Assembly: GCF_000421825.1 (NCBI RefSeq)
Contig: NZ_ATXT01000015.1
Coordinates: 1-64,000 of the forward strand
Source of the DNA: Humibacter albus DSM 18994
GTDB lineage: Bacteria > Actinomycetota > Actinomycetes > Actinomycetales > Microbacteriaceae
Direction of reading: 5' to 3'
Length of the DNA: 64,000 nt
Shown: piece by piece, positions 56,419 through 64,000 of the stretch
How positions within the stretch are numbered: the stretch's first letter is position 1
Layout of the letters: every line of letters begins with the position of its first letter
Made by a program: the position numbers and the translations under genes
The notes under the pieces: generated by a model
The model's input: only the letters and a program-made list of their open reading frames with translations
Told to the model about the DNA's origin: nothing
Database searches by the model: none

Positions 56419-57069
56419 ATGCGTGATGTGTTCCAGCATGAGCTGCGCGAGGTGCAGGACCGCCTCGTCGAGATCGCCGAACTCGTGGTGACCTCGATCC
56501 GCAACGCGACTGCGGCGTTCGGCGACTCCGACGTGTCGCTCGCCGAGATCGTGATCCAGAACGACGCGAAGATCGACGCGCTGACGGTGGTGCTCGACGA
56601 GCTGTCCATCCAGATTCTGGCCAGGCAGAACCCGGTCGCCCGCGACCTGCGCATCGTCGTGAGCGCGCTGCGCATCAGCGCGTCGTTGGAGCGCATGGGC
56701 GACATGGCGGAGCACATCGCCCAGCTGGCTCGCTACCGCTTTCCCGACAAGGTGGTGCCGAAGAGCCTGCGCGGAACGTTCGCCGAGATGGGCAGGCTCG
56801 ACGTGGACATCGCGGAGCGCCTCGTCGATCTGCTGCGCACGCAGGATCCGCGGATGGCCGACGAGATCCGCAACCAGGACGACGAGATCGACGAGCTGCA
56901 CATCAGCGTGTTCGAGAAGGTGCTCGGCGAGACGTGGAAGGGCGAGGCCGTCGACACGGTGGATGCCACGCTCGCGTCCCGCTACCACGAGCGCTTCGCC
57001 GACCACGCGGTGTCGATCGCCAAGAAGGTGCAGTACCTGGTCACCGGAGACTGGGTGCAGGACCAGTAG
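56419..57069 (+). CDS. phoU: Phosphate signalling protein PhoU
   Basis: The 216-residue all-helical product has two PhoU repeats with the E(D)xxxD metal motifs: FQHELREVQDRLVEIAELVV, DDxIDxL-like NDAKIDALTVVLDE, and QDDEIDELHISVFEKVLGET, plus RYHERFADHAVSIAKKVQYL. It is divergent from senX3 with 150 bases between, so both probably share Pho-regulated promoters. Confidence 0.94.
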   Translation: MRDVFQHELREVQDRLVEIAELVVTSIRNATAAFGDSDVSLAEIVIQNDAKIDALTVVLDELSIQILARQNPVARDLRIVVSALRISASLERMGDMAEHIAQLARYRFPDKVVPKSLRGTFAEMGRLDVDIAERLVDLLRTQDPRMADEIRNQDDEIDELHISVFEKVLGETWKGEAVDTVDATLASRYHERFADHAVSIAKKVQYLVTGDWVQDQ

Positions 57070-57146
57070 CCCGGACGCCTCCCGCGGACGCCTCCCGCGG
57101 AAAGCCTCCGGCAGAAAGCACAGCCGGCATCCAGCAGAATTGCTCC

Positions 57147-58331
57147 ATGCCCGACTACGACGTCACGACCCCGCTGGACACCGACTACTACGAGGTGTTC
57201 GCCGACATCGCCGCCGAGGACCGCGCGTTCTGGGAGCGCGCACGCCAGTTCTCCCTCGAGTCCCAGGACGAGCTCGTTGAGGCCTGGGACCGCGCCGACT
57301 ATCCGCTGCACCTCGTGAGCCGCCTCGGCGAGCTCGACCTGCTCACCGACGGTGTCGCCGGCGAGGGGCTCACGCCGATGTCACCGCTGGCGGCCGGTCT
57401 GGTGAACATGGAGATCTCGCGCGGAGACGGGTCGATGGGCACCGTCGTCGCGGTGCAGGGCGGCCTCGTGCTGCGCAGCATCGCGCTGCATGGCAGCGAG
57501 GAGCAGAAGGCGAAGTGGCTGGTGCCGCTGGCCCGTGCACAGAAGCTCGGCGCGTTCGCGCTGACCGAGCCCGACCACGGATCGGACTCGACCTCGCTGG
57601 AGACGACCGCGCGGCGCACGCCGAACGGCTGGGTGATCAACGGCGAGAAGAAGTGGATCGGCAACGGCTCGGTCGGCGACGTCACGGTGGTCTGGGCGCG
57701 CGACGACGAGGGCAAGGTGCGCGGATTCCTGGTGCCGCAGGACGCGCCGGGCTACGACGCTGAGACGATGACCGGGAAGGCGTCGCTGCGTGCCATCTTC
57801 CAGGCGCGCATCAGGCTGAGGGACGTCGAGGTCCCGCACGACGCGGTGCTGCCCGGTGCGAACTCGTTCCGCGACACGTCGACGGTTCTGCACGCGACGC
57901 GTGCCGCTGTCGCCTGGTCGGCGCTCGGGCACGCGACCGCCGCGTTCGAGGCCGCACTGAGCTACGCGACGCAGCGCATCCAGTTCGGCAAGCCGATCGC
58001 GTCGTTCCAGCTCGTGCAGGAGCGACTGGCCGAGATGCTCGCGCAGCTGACCTCGATGCAGCTCTATTGCCGCCGGGTCGCCGAACTGGATGCCGCGGGC
58101 CGGCTCACGCCGACGCAGGCGTCGCTCACGAAGTACCACTGCACGCGGACCGCACGGAAGGTGGCGTCCACCGCACGAGACCTGCTGGGAGGCAACGGCA
58201 TCCTGGTGGAGAACCGCGTGATCACGCACCTGGCGGACATCGAGGCGATCCACACGTACGAGGGGACCGAGAGCATCCAGGCGCTGCTGATCGGACGCGA
58301 CCTCACCGGGGTCTCGGCACTCGCGCGCTGA
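57147..58331 (+). CDS. Acyl-CoA dehydrogenase, glutaryl-CoA-dehydrogenase-like
   Basis: The 394-residue flavoenzyme has SRGDGSMGTVVAVQ, FALTEPDHGSDSTSLETTAR, NGEKKWIGNG, FGKPIASFQLVQERLAEML, CTRTARKVASTARDLLGGNG and a C-terminal YEGTESIQALLIGRDLTG, the region that holds the catalytic Glu in the short-chain and glutaryl-type group. The exact acyl substrate is not indicated. Start ATG at 57147. Confidence 0.87.
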   Translation: MPDYDVTTPLDTDYYEVFADIAAEDRAFWERARQFSLESQDELVEAWDRADYPLHLVSRLGELDLLTDGVAGEGLTPMSPLAAGLVNMEISRGDGSMGTVVAVQGGLVLRSIALHGSEEQKAKWLVPLARAQKLGAFALTEPDHGSDSTSLETTARRTPNGWVINGEKKWIGNGSVGDVTVVWARDDEGKVRGFLVPQDAPGYDAETMTGKASLRAIFQARIRLRDVEVPHDAVLPGANSFRDTSTVLHATRAAVAWSALGHATAAFEAALSYATQRIQFGKPIASFQLVQERLAEMLAQLTSMQLYCRRVAELDAAGRLTPTQASLTKYHCTRTARKVASTARDLLGGNGILVENRVITHLADIEAIHTYEGTESIQALLIGRDLTGVSALAR

Positions 58332-58358
58332 GCGCCCCTCGACTCGCTCCGCTCGCTC

Positions 58359-58385
58359 GGCTCACTCGGCTCACTCGGCTCACTC
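58359..58385. repeat. Three tandem GGCTCACTC units
   Basis: Three exact 9-bp copies follow the acyl-CoA dehydrogenase stop by 27 bases in the gap before gpm. The purpose is unknown; slippage could make it variable. Confidence 0.7.
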
Positions 58386-58425
58386 AGGGAGCAGGATCCG
58401 CTCGGGGAGCGGAACGAGTCACGGG

Positions 58426-59178
58426 CTACTTGGCGCCCTGCGCCGCCACCGCAGCGGCTCCGGCCGCCGCCGCCTCCGGGTCCAGGTACTCGCCGGCGCC
58501 GACCGGCATGAAGTCCTCGTCGAGGCGGTAGACGAGCGGAATGCCGGTCGGAATGTTCAGGCCCGCGATGTCGTCGTCGCTGATGCCCTCCAGGTGCTTC
58601 ACGAGTGCGCGCAGCGAGTTGCCGTGCGCCGTGGCCAGCACGGTGCTGCCGGCGGCCAGGTCGGGCACGATGTCCGAGCGCCAGTACGGCAGCATGCGGG
58701 CGATGACGTCTTTGAGGCACTCGGTGCGAGGCATCTCGGAGTCGGTGAGACCGGCGTAGCGCGGGTCGCCCACCTGCGACCACTCGGCGTCATCTGCGAG
58801 TGCGGGCGGCGGCACATCGAACGAGCGACGCCAGAGCATGAACTGCTCCTCGCCGTACTTCTCTTTGGTCTCCGCCTTGTCCAGGCCCTGCAGCGCTCCG
58901 TAATGGCGCTCGTTGAGCCGCCACGAGCGGCGCACCGGAATCCAGAGACGGTCGGCCTTCTCGAGCGCCAGGTTCGCAGTCTGAATGGCGCGCGAGAGCA
59001 CCGAGGTGTGCAGCACGTCGGGCAGCAGGCCCTGGGATGCCAGCAGCTCGCCCGCGCGCGCCGCCTCCGTTCGCCCCTTCTCGCTGAGTCGCACGTCGAC
59101 CCAGCCGGTGAAGAGGTTCTTCTGGTTCCACTCGCTCTCGCCGTGGCGCAGCAAAATAAGGGTGTAGGGGGCAGGCAT
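58426..59178 (-). CDS. gpmA: 2,3-bisphosphoglycerate-dependent phosphoglycerate mutase
   Basis: The 250-residue glycolytic enzyme has [20 protein letters not shown] with the phospho-accepting His, [20 protein letters not shown] and [20 protein letters not shown] with the second catalytic His. Length and motifs are those of dPGM. Confidence 0.96.
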   Translation of the reverse strand: MPAPYTLILLRHGESEWNQKNLFTGWVDVRLSEKGRTEAARAGELLASQGLLPDVLHTSVLSRAIQTANLALEKADRLWIPVRRSWRLNERHYGALQGLDKAETKEKYGEEQFMLWRRSFDVPPPALADDAEWSQVGDPRYAGLTDSEMPRTECLKDVIARMLPYWRSDIVPDLAAGSTVLATAHGNSLRALVKHLEGISDDDIAGLNIPTGIPLVYRLDEDFMPVGAGEYLDPEAAAAGAAAVAAQGAK

Positions 59179-59230
59179 GCCTCCAGCCTACCGATCGCGG
59201 CGAGGCTCGCCGTTCCCCAGTGGGCCGCTC

Positions 59231-60409
59231 TCAGTGCGCCGTGGAGTTGCGTGGCTCTCGTGTGACGGCGCCGAGTCTCGGGATGCGTGGCACGTTCGCC
59301 TCGGCTCCGGCGTCGGGCGGCACTATCGTCTCCTGGGCGGCGGCGACGAGCGCGTCGCCGGAGCGCACGAGCAGGTCGGCGACGGGATCGGTGGTGCGCT
59401 TGACGACGGCGAGCGCGACAGGTCCGAGCTCGTGGTGCACGGCTGCCGTCGTGACGCGCCCGACCACGGTGTCTCCAGCCAGCACCTCGTCGCCCGCAGC
59501 GACCAGCACGTTCTGCGAGCCGTCGAGGTGCAGGAACACGATCCGGCGCGGCGGGTGGCCGAGGTTGTGCACCTTGGCCACGGTCTCCTGTCCGCGGTAG
59601 CAGCCCTTGTTCAGGTGTACGGCGGTGCGCAGCCAGTCGAGCTCGTGCGGCACCGTGCGGTCGTCCGTCTCTGCGGCGAGCCGCGGGCGCCACGCGGCCA
59701 CCCGGAGCGCCTCGGCCGCGAGGGTGCCCGCGGCGGCGATCTCACCCGAGGCGACGCGGCGGGTCAGCGCGTCCAACGATGCCCGCGGCACGAGCGTCTC
59801 GACCCAGTCGTAGTGCGCGCCGGGATGCTCGTGATCCGGTCTGGCGTACTGGTGTCCGCCGGTGACGACCCCGGCCCACCCGTCTCGCCAGACCAGCGGG
59901 ACACCGTTCGTCGTCGCGGCGAGGGAGGCGACGGCATCCGGAAGCCCGAAGGAACCGATCGTGGCGAACTCGGCGGTGCGGTCCGCGGGCTCGACGCGCA
60001 GCATGAACCGCATCTTCTGCAGGAAGTCGAGAAGCGGCCCGGCGTCGGTGCGCTCGACGAGCAGCCAGGCGGTCTCGCCGTCGTCGACGACGTGCAGCGC
60101 GTGCTCGACGTGCCCTGCGGGGTCGAGGAGCAGCGCCTCGGCGACGTCGCCCCGTCCCATCGAACGCAGCGTCTGGGTCGACATGGAATCGAGCCAGGTG
60201 AGGCGATCCGTGCCCGTCACCGAGATGACTCCGCGCGTGGAGAGGTCGACGATCGCGCGACCCGATTCGAGCGCACGCTGCTCCGTCAGCGGACTGCCGT
60301 AGTGGGCCGCCACGTCCTGATCGGCGGCGTCGGTCGAGGCATCGACCGCGATGGCTCCGGGCAAGGAGAGGAACGGCGTCGGAGGCAGGGCATTGCTCAT
60401 GATCGTCAT
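59231..60409 (-). CDS. ygfZ: YgfZ/GcvT-type folate-binding iron-sulfur assembly protein
   Basis: The 392-residue product has the YgfZ signature KGCYRGQETVAKVHNLGHPP near residue 270 with its single Cys, an N-terminal GcvT-like fold (GVISVTGTDRLTWLDSMSTQ, LLLDPAGHVEHAL) and a C-terminal beta-barrel (AGDTVVGRVTTAAVHHELGP). It aids folate-dependent Fe-S enzyme maturation. The start at 60409 overlaps the upstream stop (ATGA); ATG at 60400 is an alternative with better spacing to AAGGAG. Confidence 0.88.
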   Translation of the reverse strand: MTIMSNALPPTPFLSLPGAIAVDASTDAADQDVAAHYGSPLTEQRALESGRAIVDLSTRGVISVTGTDRLTWLDSMSTQTLRSMGRGDVAEALLLDPAGHVEHALHVVDDGETAWLLVERTDAGPLLDFLQKMRFMLRVEPADRTAEFATIGSFGLPDAVASLAATTNGVPLVWRDGWAGVVTGGHQYARPDHEHPGAHYDWVETLVPRASLDALTRRVASGEIAAAGTLAAEALRVAAWRPRLAAETDDRTVPHELDWLRTAVHLNKGCYRGQETVAKVHNLGHPPRRIVFLHLDGSQNVLVAAGDEVLAGDTVVGRVTTAAVHHELGPVALAVVKRTTDPVADLLVRSGDALVAAAQETIVPPDAGAEANVPRIPRLGAVTREPRNSTAH

Positions 60410-61062
60410 TCTCCTTCGGACTCGGCGCCGGAGACGACGTCGAGGTCGACGTCAGGGTCACCCTGCAGGTCGACTCGGGCGAGACGTGCCGACGCATGAG
60501 TACGCAGATCCTGTCCCAATGCGGCGATGTCCCACGCCCAGAGCAGATGCGACTCGACGAGGCCGTAGAGCCGGGTGGCCGCTGAATAGTCCTTGGCACC
60601 CGAGGTGCGCAGCACGGCGTCCGTCGCCAGGTCGATGCGCGGACCCTTCACCTGACCGAGGTAGAGCTCGCTGATGCCGTCGGGATGCAGGATCTGCACT
60701 TCGATCTCGAAGGCGTCGTTCGCGCTCCGCAGCGTCTCCACCGACTGCGCCGTGCCGAACGGGCGCACATCGGCGCCCGGGAGCAGACCGGGCCCCGCGT
60801 CTTCGGGCAGCAGGGTGCGGCTGAGCCGCCAGTAACCGAGCTCGGTGGCCAGTGGCGTCTGCTCGGCGTCGAGCAGCCAGGTCGTCGAGCTGTAGGCCAG
60901 AGCGGGAAGTCCGCCGTGCTCGAACGTGACGCGCTGCCCGAACTCGCGCTGCACGTGCTCCTCACCGATCGTGTAGTCGAGCACGCCGGTGCCCTCCCAC
61001 GACCCGATGAGCCAGGAGAGCGGTACGAGTTCCGCGGGGAGCCCGTGCGGAATCGTGATCAG
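60406..61062 (-). CDS. Nitrobindin/FABP-like heme-binding protein
   Basis: Reading from CTG at 61062 the product has [50 protein letters not shown] and a C-terminal [20 protein letters not shown]. This is the actinobacterial nitrobindin beta-barrel with the GxWxGxG motif intact. The first canonical start (GTG at 60984) would delete that motif, so CTG overlapping the upstream TGA is the best start. It probably binds heme or a fatty acid. Confidence 0.8.
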   Translation of the reverse strand: MITIPHGLPAELVPLSWLIGSWEGTGVLDYTIGEEHVQREFGQRVTFEHGGLPALAYSSTTWLLDAEQTPLATELGYWRLSRTLLPEDAGPGLLPGADVRPFGTAQSVETLRSANDAFEIEVQILHPDGISELYLGQVKGPRIDLATDAVLRTSGAKDYSAATRLYGLVESHLLWAWDIAALGQDLRTHASARLARVDLQGDPDVDLDVVSGAESEGE

Positions 61063-61169
61063 CGCTGGCCCCGGAAGAGGTTGTAGACGACCAGCACGGA
61101 GACGCCGGCGATCGCGAGGACGGCCAGCGACAGAAGCCCGACGAAGACGAGCTCGAGGGTGACAAGCAT
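61059..61169 (-). CDS. 36-residue single-helix membrane peptide
   Basis: The ORF reads [20 protein letters not shown], then [16 protein letters not shown] before TGA. It is one membrane helix with a basic end. The stop overlaps the CTG start of the nitrobindin-like gene, so they are translationally coupled. Similar tiny membrane ORFs precede this family in relatives by my recollection; function is unknown. Confidence 0.65.
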   Translation of the reverse strand: MLVTLELVFVGLLSLAVLAIAGVSVLVVYNLFRGQR

Positions 61170-61198
61170 GGGCCCAGTCTAGTGGCGCGCTCGCGCGA

Positions 61199-61525
61199 TC
61201 ACGCGTGCAGCAGCGCCAGGATCCCGGTGGCGACCACGAGGATCACGAACGAGCCCGCCACGCTCGAGCCGAACCGGATGACGAAACCGCGCTTGACCTG
61301 GGTGGCCAGCTGCACACCCATCGCCACCAGAAGGCTGCCGGCCATCGCGATGCCGAGCCAGCCCAGATATCCCGCATCGTTCGCGAACACCCCGATGAGC
61401 ACGGCGGCGACGATCGTCACGACCCACACGGAGACGATCGACGTCCACCGCATGGCCGCCGTCAATGCCTGCGGACTCGCGGAAGGCGGGTCCACGGGAG
61501 GCGGAGTCGGTGTCTCGGAGGTCAC
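61199..61525 (-). CDS. Small three-helix membrane protein, hypothetical
   Basis: The 108-residue product has a Pro-rich start ([16 protein letters not shown]) and three helices ([40 protein letters not shown] and [20 protein letters not shown]). GTG at 61525 is the likely start. I do not recognise a function. Confidence 0.7.
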   Translation of the reverse strand: MTSETPTPPPVDPPSASPQALTAAMRWTSIVSVWVVTIVAAVLIGVFANDAGYLGWLGIAMAGSLLVAMGVQLATQVKRGFVIRFGSSVAGSFVILVVATGILALLHA

Positions 61526-61652
61526 CCGGCCATTCTCTCCCGGCGCGGCCGTCAGTTCCAACGAGCACCGGCGAACCCGGGGAAAGGCGAACGCGACCGA
61601 AATCCGCGCCACAGTAGGATCTAGGTACTCTGCGAAGCGGGCGGGAGGTCGC

Positions 61653-62327
61653 GTGGCTCACATTCTGGTGCTCACGCCCACGCCCTCGGCTGAAGTGCTG
61701 CCCGCCCTGAGCCTGCTGGCGCACCAGGTGCACCAGATCCCCTCGGATGCCTCGGCCCTCGCCCACGCTCCGGCCTGCGACGTCGTGGTCGTGGATGCCC
61801 GTCACGATCTGGCCGGCGCCCGCTCGCTCTGTCGGCTGCTGACGTCCGCCGGCGACGCGACCCCCGTCATCCTGGCGCTCACCGAAGGCGGCCTCGCCGC
61901 GGTGAACGGCGAGTGGGGCGTCGCCGACGTCATCCTGGCCGGCGCGGGACCGGCGGAGACGGATGCCCGCCTGCGACTCGTGCTCGATCGCACCTCGCAC
62001 GATTCCGGCCAGACGAAGATCCAGGCGTCAGGAGTGACCATCGACGAGGCGAGCTACTCGGCGAAGGTGCACGGACGAGCGTTGGACCTCACGTTCAAGG
62101 AGTTCGAGCTGCTGAAGTTCTTCGCGACGAACCCGGCTCGGGTCTTCACGAGGGAGCAGCTGCTCAGCGAGGTGTGGGGCTACGACTACTTCGGAGGCAC
62201 GCGCACCGTGGACGTGCACGTGCGACGGCTGCGGGCGAAGCTCGGCGAATCGGAGTCGCTGATCGGCACGGTGCGCAACGTGGGTTACCGCTTCAATGTG
62301 CTCGAGGACGAAGACGGGGAAGAGTGA
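61653..62327 (+). CDS. glnR: GlnR-like atypical OmpR-family regulator
   Basis: The 224-residue product has a receiver-like domain with Asp near 48 but without the acidic pair at the start (VLTPTPS), and a winged helix ([50 protein letters not shown]). Such degenerate receivers define GlnR, the orphan nitrogen regulator of actinobacteria. Its place next to mshD and near phoU matches the mycobacterial order. GGGAGG lies before the GTG start. Confidence 0.82.
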   Translation: MAHILVLTPTPSAEVLPALSLLAHQVHQIPSDASALAHAPACDVVVVDARHDLAGARSLCRLLTSAGDATPVILALTEGGLAAVNGEWGVADVILAGAGPAETDARLRLVLDRTSHDSGQTKIQASGVTIDEASYSAKVHGRALDLTFKEFELLKFFATNPARVFTREQLLSEVWGYDYFGGTRTVDVHVRRLRAKLGESESLIGTVRNVGYRFNVLEDEDGEE

Positions 62328-62336
62328 TCGGAAGCA

Positions 62337-63356
62337 GTGAGCAGTAGCAGTGAGCGGCGCATGCCCGGCCGCCTGAGCCTCACTCCGGTCCTTCCCGATG
62401 CGGTCGGCGAGGTGCTCGCCGTGGCCGACGCAGCGCGGGACGCCGACGGGACCGACCCGCTCAACGAGCAGGCGAGGTTCGACCTGGAGTCCGGCCGCCG
62501 CAGCCCCTGGCTGGCGAGGATCGACGGAGCGCCCGCGGCGGCGGCGGTCGCCGGCGGCGGCGAGCTGGACCTAGTCGTGGTGCCGTCGGCGCGACGCCAG
62601 GGCGTGGCGACCGCCGTGCTCGAGCGGCTCCTGCCAGGACTCGAGCCGGACGTGTCGGCCTGGTCGCACGGCGATCATCCCGCGGCGGCCGCGCTCGCGT
62701 CCCGCTTCGGCTTCGAACGGGTGCGCACGCTGCTGCGGCTGCAGCTACCCCGGTTGGATCGGTTCCGGCAGGCGGCACCGGCCAACGGCGAGACCGAACA
62801 CGACGGGGACGAGAACGGCGGAGTCGAGAACGGCGGGAACGAGAACTACGGGAACGAGAACGGCGGCAACGAGAACGGCGGCAACAAGTACGGCGGCACA
62901 GGCATCCGCATCACTGCGTTCGATCCCGAGAACGATGCCGCCGACTGGCTCGCCCTGAACGCCCGGGCGTTCGCCTCGCACCCCGAGCAGGGACGGGTGA
63001 GCGCGGCCGACCTCGCCGAGCGGGAGGCGGAGCCGTGGTTCGACCCAGGCGATTTCTTGGTGGCGCGCACGAGCGACGGCCTGCTCGGCTACCACTGGAT
63101 GAAGCTCGAGCCCGGAAGCGACGAGGGCGAGGTCTACGTGCTCGGCGTCGATCCGGACGCCTCCCGCCGCGGCCTCGGACGGCGTCTCTTGACGGCGGGT
63201 CTGCATCGCATGGCCGAACGCGGGCGCACGCGCGCCGCCCTGTATGTGGAGGGCGACAACGCACCGGCCCTCGCGCTCTACCGCAGCGTCGGGTTCGTCG
63301 ACGACGCGATCGACGTGCAGTACCGGCGCTCGGCGGTGACCGCGCGAAGCCTGTGA
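62337..63356 (+). CDS. mshD: Mycothiol synthase
   Basis: The 339-residue product carries two GNAT domains: N-terminal with [21 protein letters not shown]-terminal with [20 protein letters not shown] and [20 protein letters not shown]. It acetylates Cys-GlcN-Ins to complete mycothiol, the main actinobacterial thiol. Between the domains (about 155-190) is an Asn/Glu/Gly repeat of 5-residue units, unusual for MshD. It starts 9 bases after the GlnR-like gene. Confidence 0.9.
   Translation: MSSSSERRMPGRLSLTPVLPDAVGEVLAVADAARDADGTDPLNEQARFDLESGRRSPWLARIDGAPAAAAVAGGGELDLVVVPSARRQGVATAVLERLLPGLEPDVSAWSHGDHPAAAALASRFGFERVRTLLRLQLPRLDRFRQAAPANGETEHDGDENGGVENGGNENYGNENGGNENGGNKYGGTGIRITAFDPENDAADWLALNARAFASHPEQGRVSAADLAEREAEPWFDPGDFLVARTSDGLLGYHWMKLEPGSDEGEVYVLGVDPDASRRGLGRRLLTAGLHRMAERGRTRAALYVEGDNAPALALYRSVGFVDDAIDVQYRRSAVTARSL
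62808..62898. repeat. 15-bp tandem repeats inside mshD
   Basis: Units near GAGAACGGCGGCAAC recur about six times in frame and encode E-N-G-G-N. They lie in the linker between the two acetyltransferase domains. Confidence 0.7.
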
Positions 63357-63390
63357 CCGCACGTACTCTTCCGGGTGCCATGATGAGTGG

Positions 63391-64000
63391 ATGGACGGCG
63401 AGAACACGGTGATCGGCACCGGGCTGAGCCCGGAATTCGACGATGACTTCGAGCAGCCCTGGAATCCGGAGTTCGATCCGACGCTGCCGGCCGACCGCTA
63501 CCTGGACCGCGAACTGAGTTGGCTGGCGTTCAACCAGCGCGTGCTCGAGCTCGCCGAGGACCCGCTCGTGCCGGCGTTGGAGCGCGCCAATTTCCTGGCC
63601 ATCTTCGCGACGAACCTCGACGAGTTCTTCATGGTGCGGGTGGCCGGTCTCAAGCGACGCATCCTCACCGGCCTGGCGGTACCGACCAACGTCGGCCGCG
63701 GCCCGGCGGACGTGCTGGCCGACATCAGTGACAAGGCGCACGAGTTGCAGGTGCGCCACGCCGCCGCGTATCACGGCCTCGTGGCGCCCGCGCTCGACGC
63801 CGCCGGCATCTCGATCGTCACGTGGGACAGCCTGGATGCCGCCGACCACGACCACCTGCGCACCGCGTTCCAGCAGCGCATCTTCCCCGTGTTGACGCCG
63901 TTGGCCGTCGACCCGGCGCATCCGTTCCCCTATATCTCCGGTCTGTCGCTCAACCTCGCGGTGCGCGTGCGCGACCCGCGCTCGGGCAAGGAGCAGTTCG
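63391..64000 (+). CDS. ppk1: Polyphosphate kinase 1, N-terminal part (cut by window edge)
   Basis: The first 203 residues show [49 protein letters not shown] and [20 protein letters not shown], the N1 and head domains of PPK1. The enzyme makes polyphosphate from ATP. Start ATG at 63391. Its position after mshD and near phoU fits a phosphate cluster. Confidence 0.95.
   Translation, partial: MDGENTVIGTGLSPEFDDDFEQPWNPEFDPTLPADRYLDRELSWLAFNQRVLELAEDPLVPALERANFLAIFATNLDEFFMVRVAGLKRRILTGLAVPTNVGRGPADVLADISDKAHELQVRHAAAYHGLVAPALDAAGISIVTWDSLDAADHDHLRTAFQQRIFPVLTPLAVDPAHPFPYISGLSLNLAVRVRDPRSGKEQF

Overview
The window is high-GC actinobacterial chromosome. Gene content and order point to the family Microbacteriaceae: ppk1 beside mshD and a GlnR-like regulator, phoU beside senX3/regX3, carD-ispDF-cysS-rlmB in one run, an XPB-type helicase pair, and many SPTPTP-rich exported proteins. 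The species cannot be fixed by eye.

Region 1 (1 to about 4.47 kb) is decayed accessory DNA. It holds the 5' end of an IS256-type transposase, an amidase-like gene without a visible export signal, a lipoprotein, frameshifted small ORFs, a multiply frameshifted IS481-type transposase and the orphan C-terminal domain of an ATP-dependent DNA ligase. Region 2 (4.47 to 22.6 kb) is a carbohydrate island. It carries a Gfo/Idh/MocA oxidoreductase, a GH43 glycosidase, a sugar-binding lipoprotein, remnants of an ABC permease and of a second binding protein, three LacI-type regulators, and three paralogous 763-783 residue proteins that I read as uncharacterised cytoplasmic six-hairpin-type glycosidases. 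It ends with an N-terminally truncated tyrosine integrase that abuts a tRNA-Arg(CCT) gene, so the island looks like an old integrative element reshaped by deletions. Both sugar ABC permeases have been lost; the only intact ABC part in the window besides the binding protein is a distant MsiK/UgpC-type ATPase at 46.2 kb.

Region 3 (22.6 to 64 kb) is ordinary core chromosome. It includes a PepSY-type lipoprotein, an HNH endonuclease with a His-rich leader peptide and terminator upstream, an NlpC/P60 hydrolase, a DtxR-type regulator, serC, helicase genes, a RibD-like reductase, a dihydropteroate synthase, a ferredoxin-type reductase, a two-component pair, a WXG100 protein, groL with a CIRCE operator, cold-shock genes, msrB, tRNA-Thr(TGT), a DsbA-like protein, the ABC ATPase, rlmB, cysS, ispDF, carD, regX3/senX3, phoU, an acyl-CoA dehydrogenase, gpm, a YgfZ-like protein, a nitrobindin-like protein, a GlnR-like regulator, mshD and the start of ppk1.

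The most striking signals are three. First, the triplicated glycosidase-like family with its own LacI regulators and visible palindromic operators. Second, a translated-looking 20-codon ORF with nine His codons, with a Shine-Dalgarno sequence and a T-tract terminator, ahead of the HNH gene. Third, a 22-bp near-repeat at 4396 and 22541 that probably marks integrase arm sites at both ends of the island. All calls rest on reading the sequence; no database search was run.
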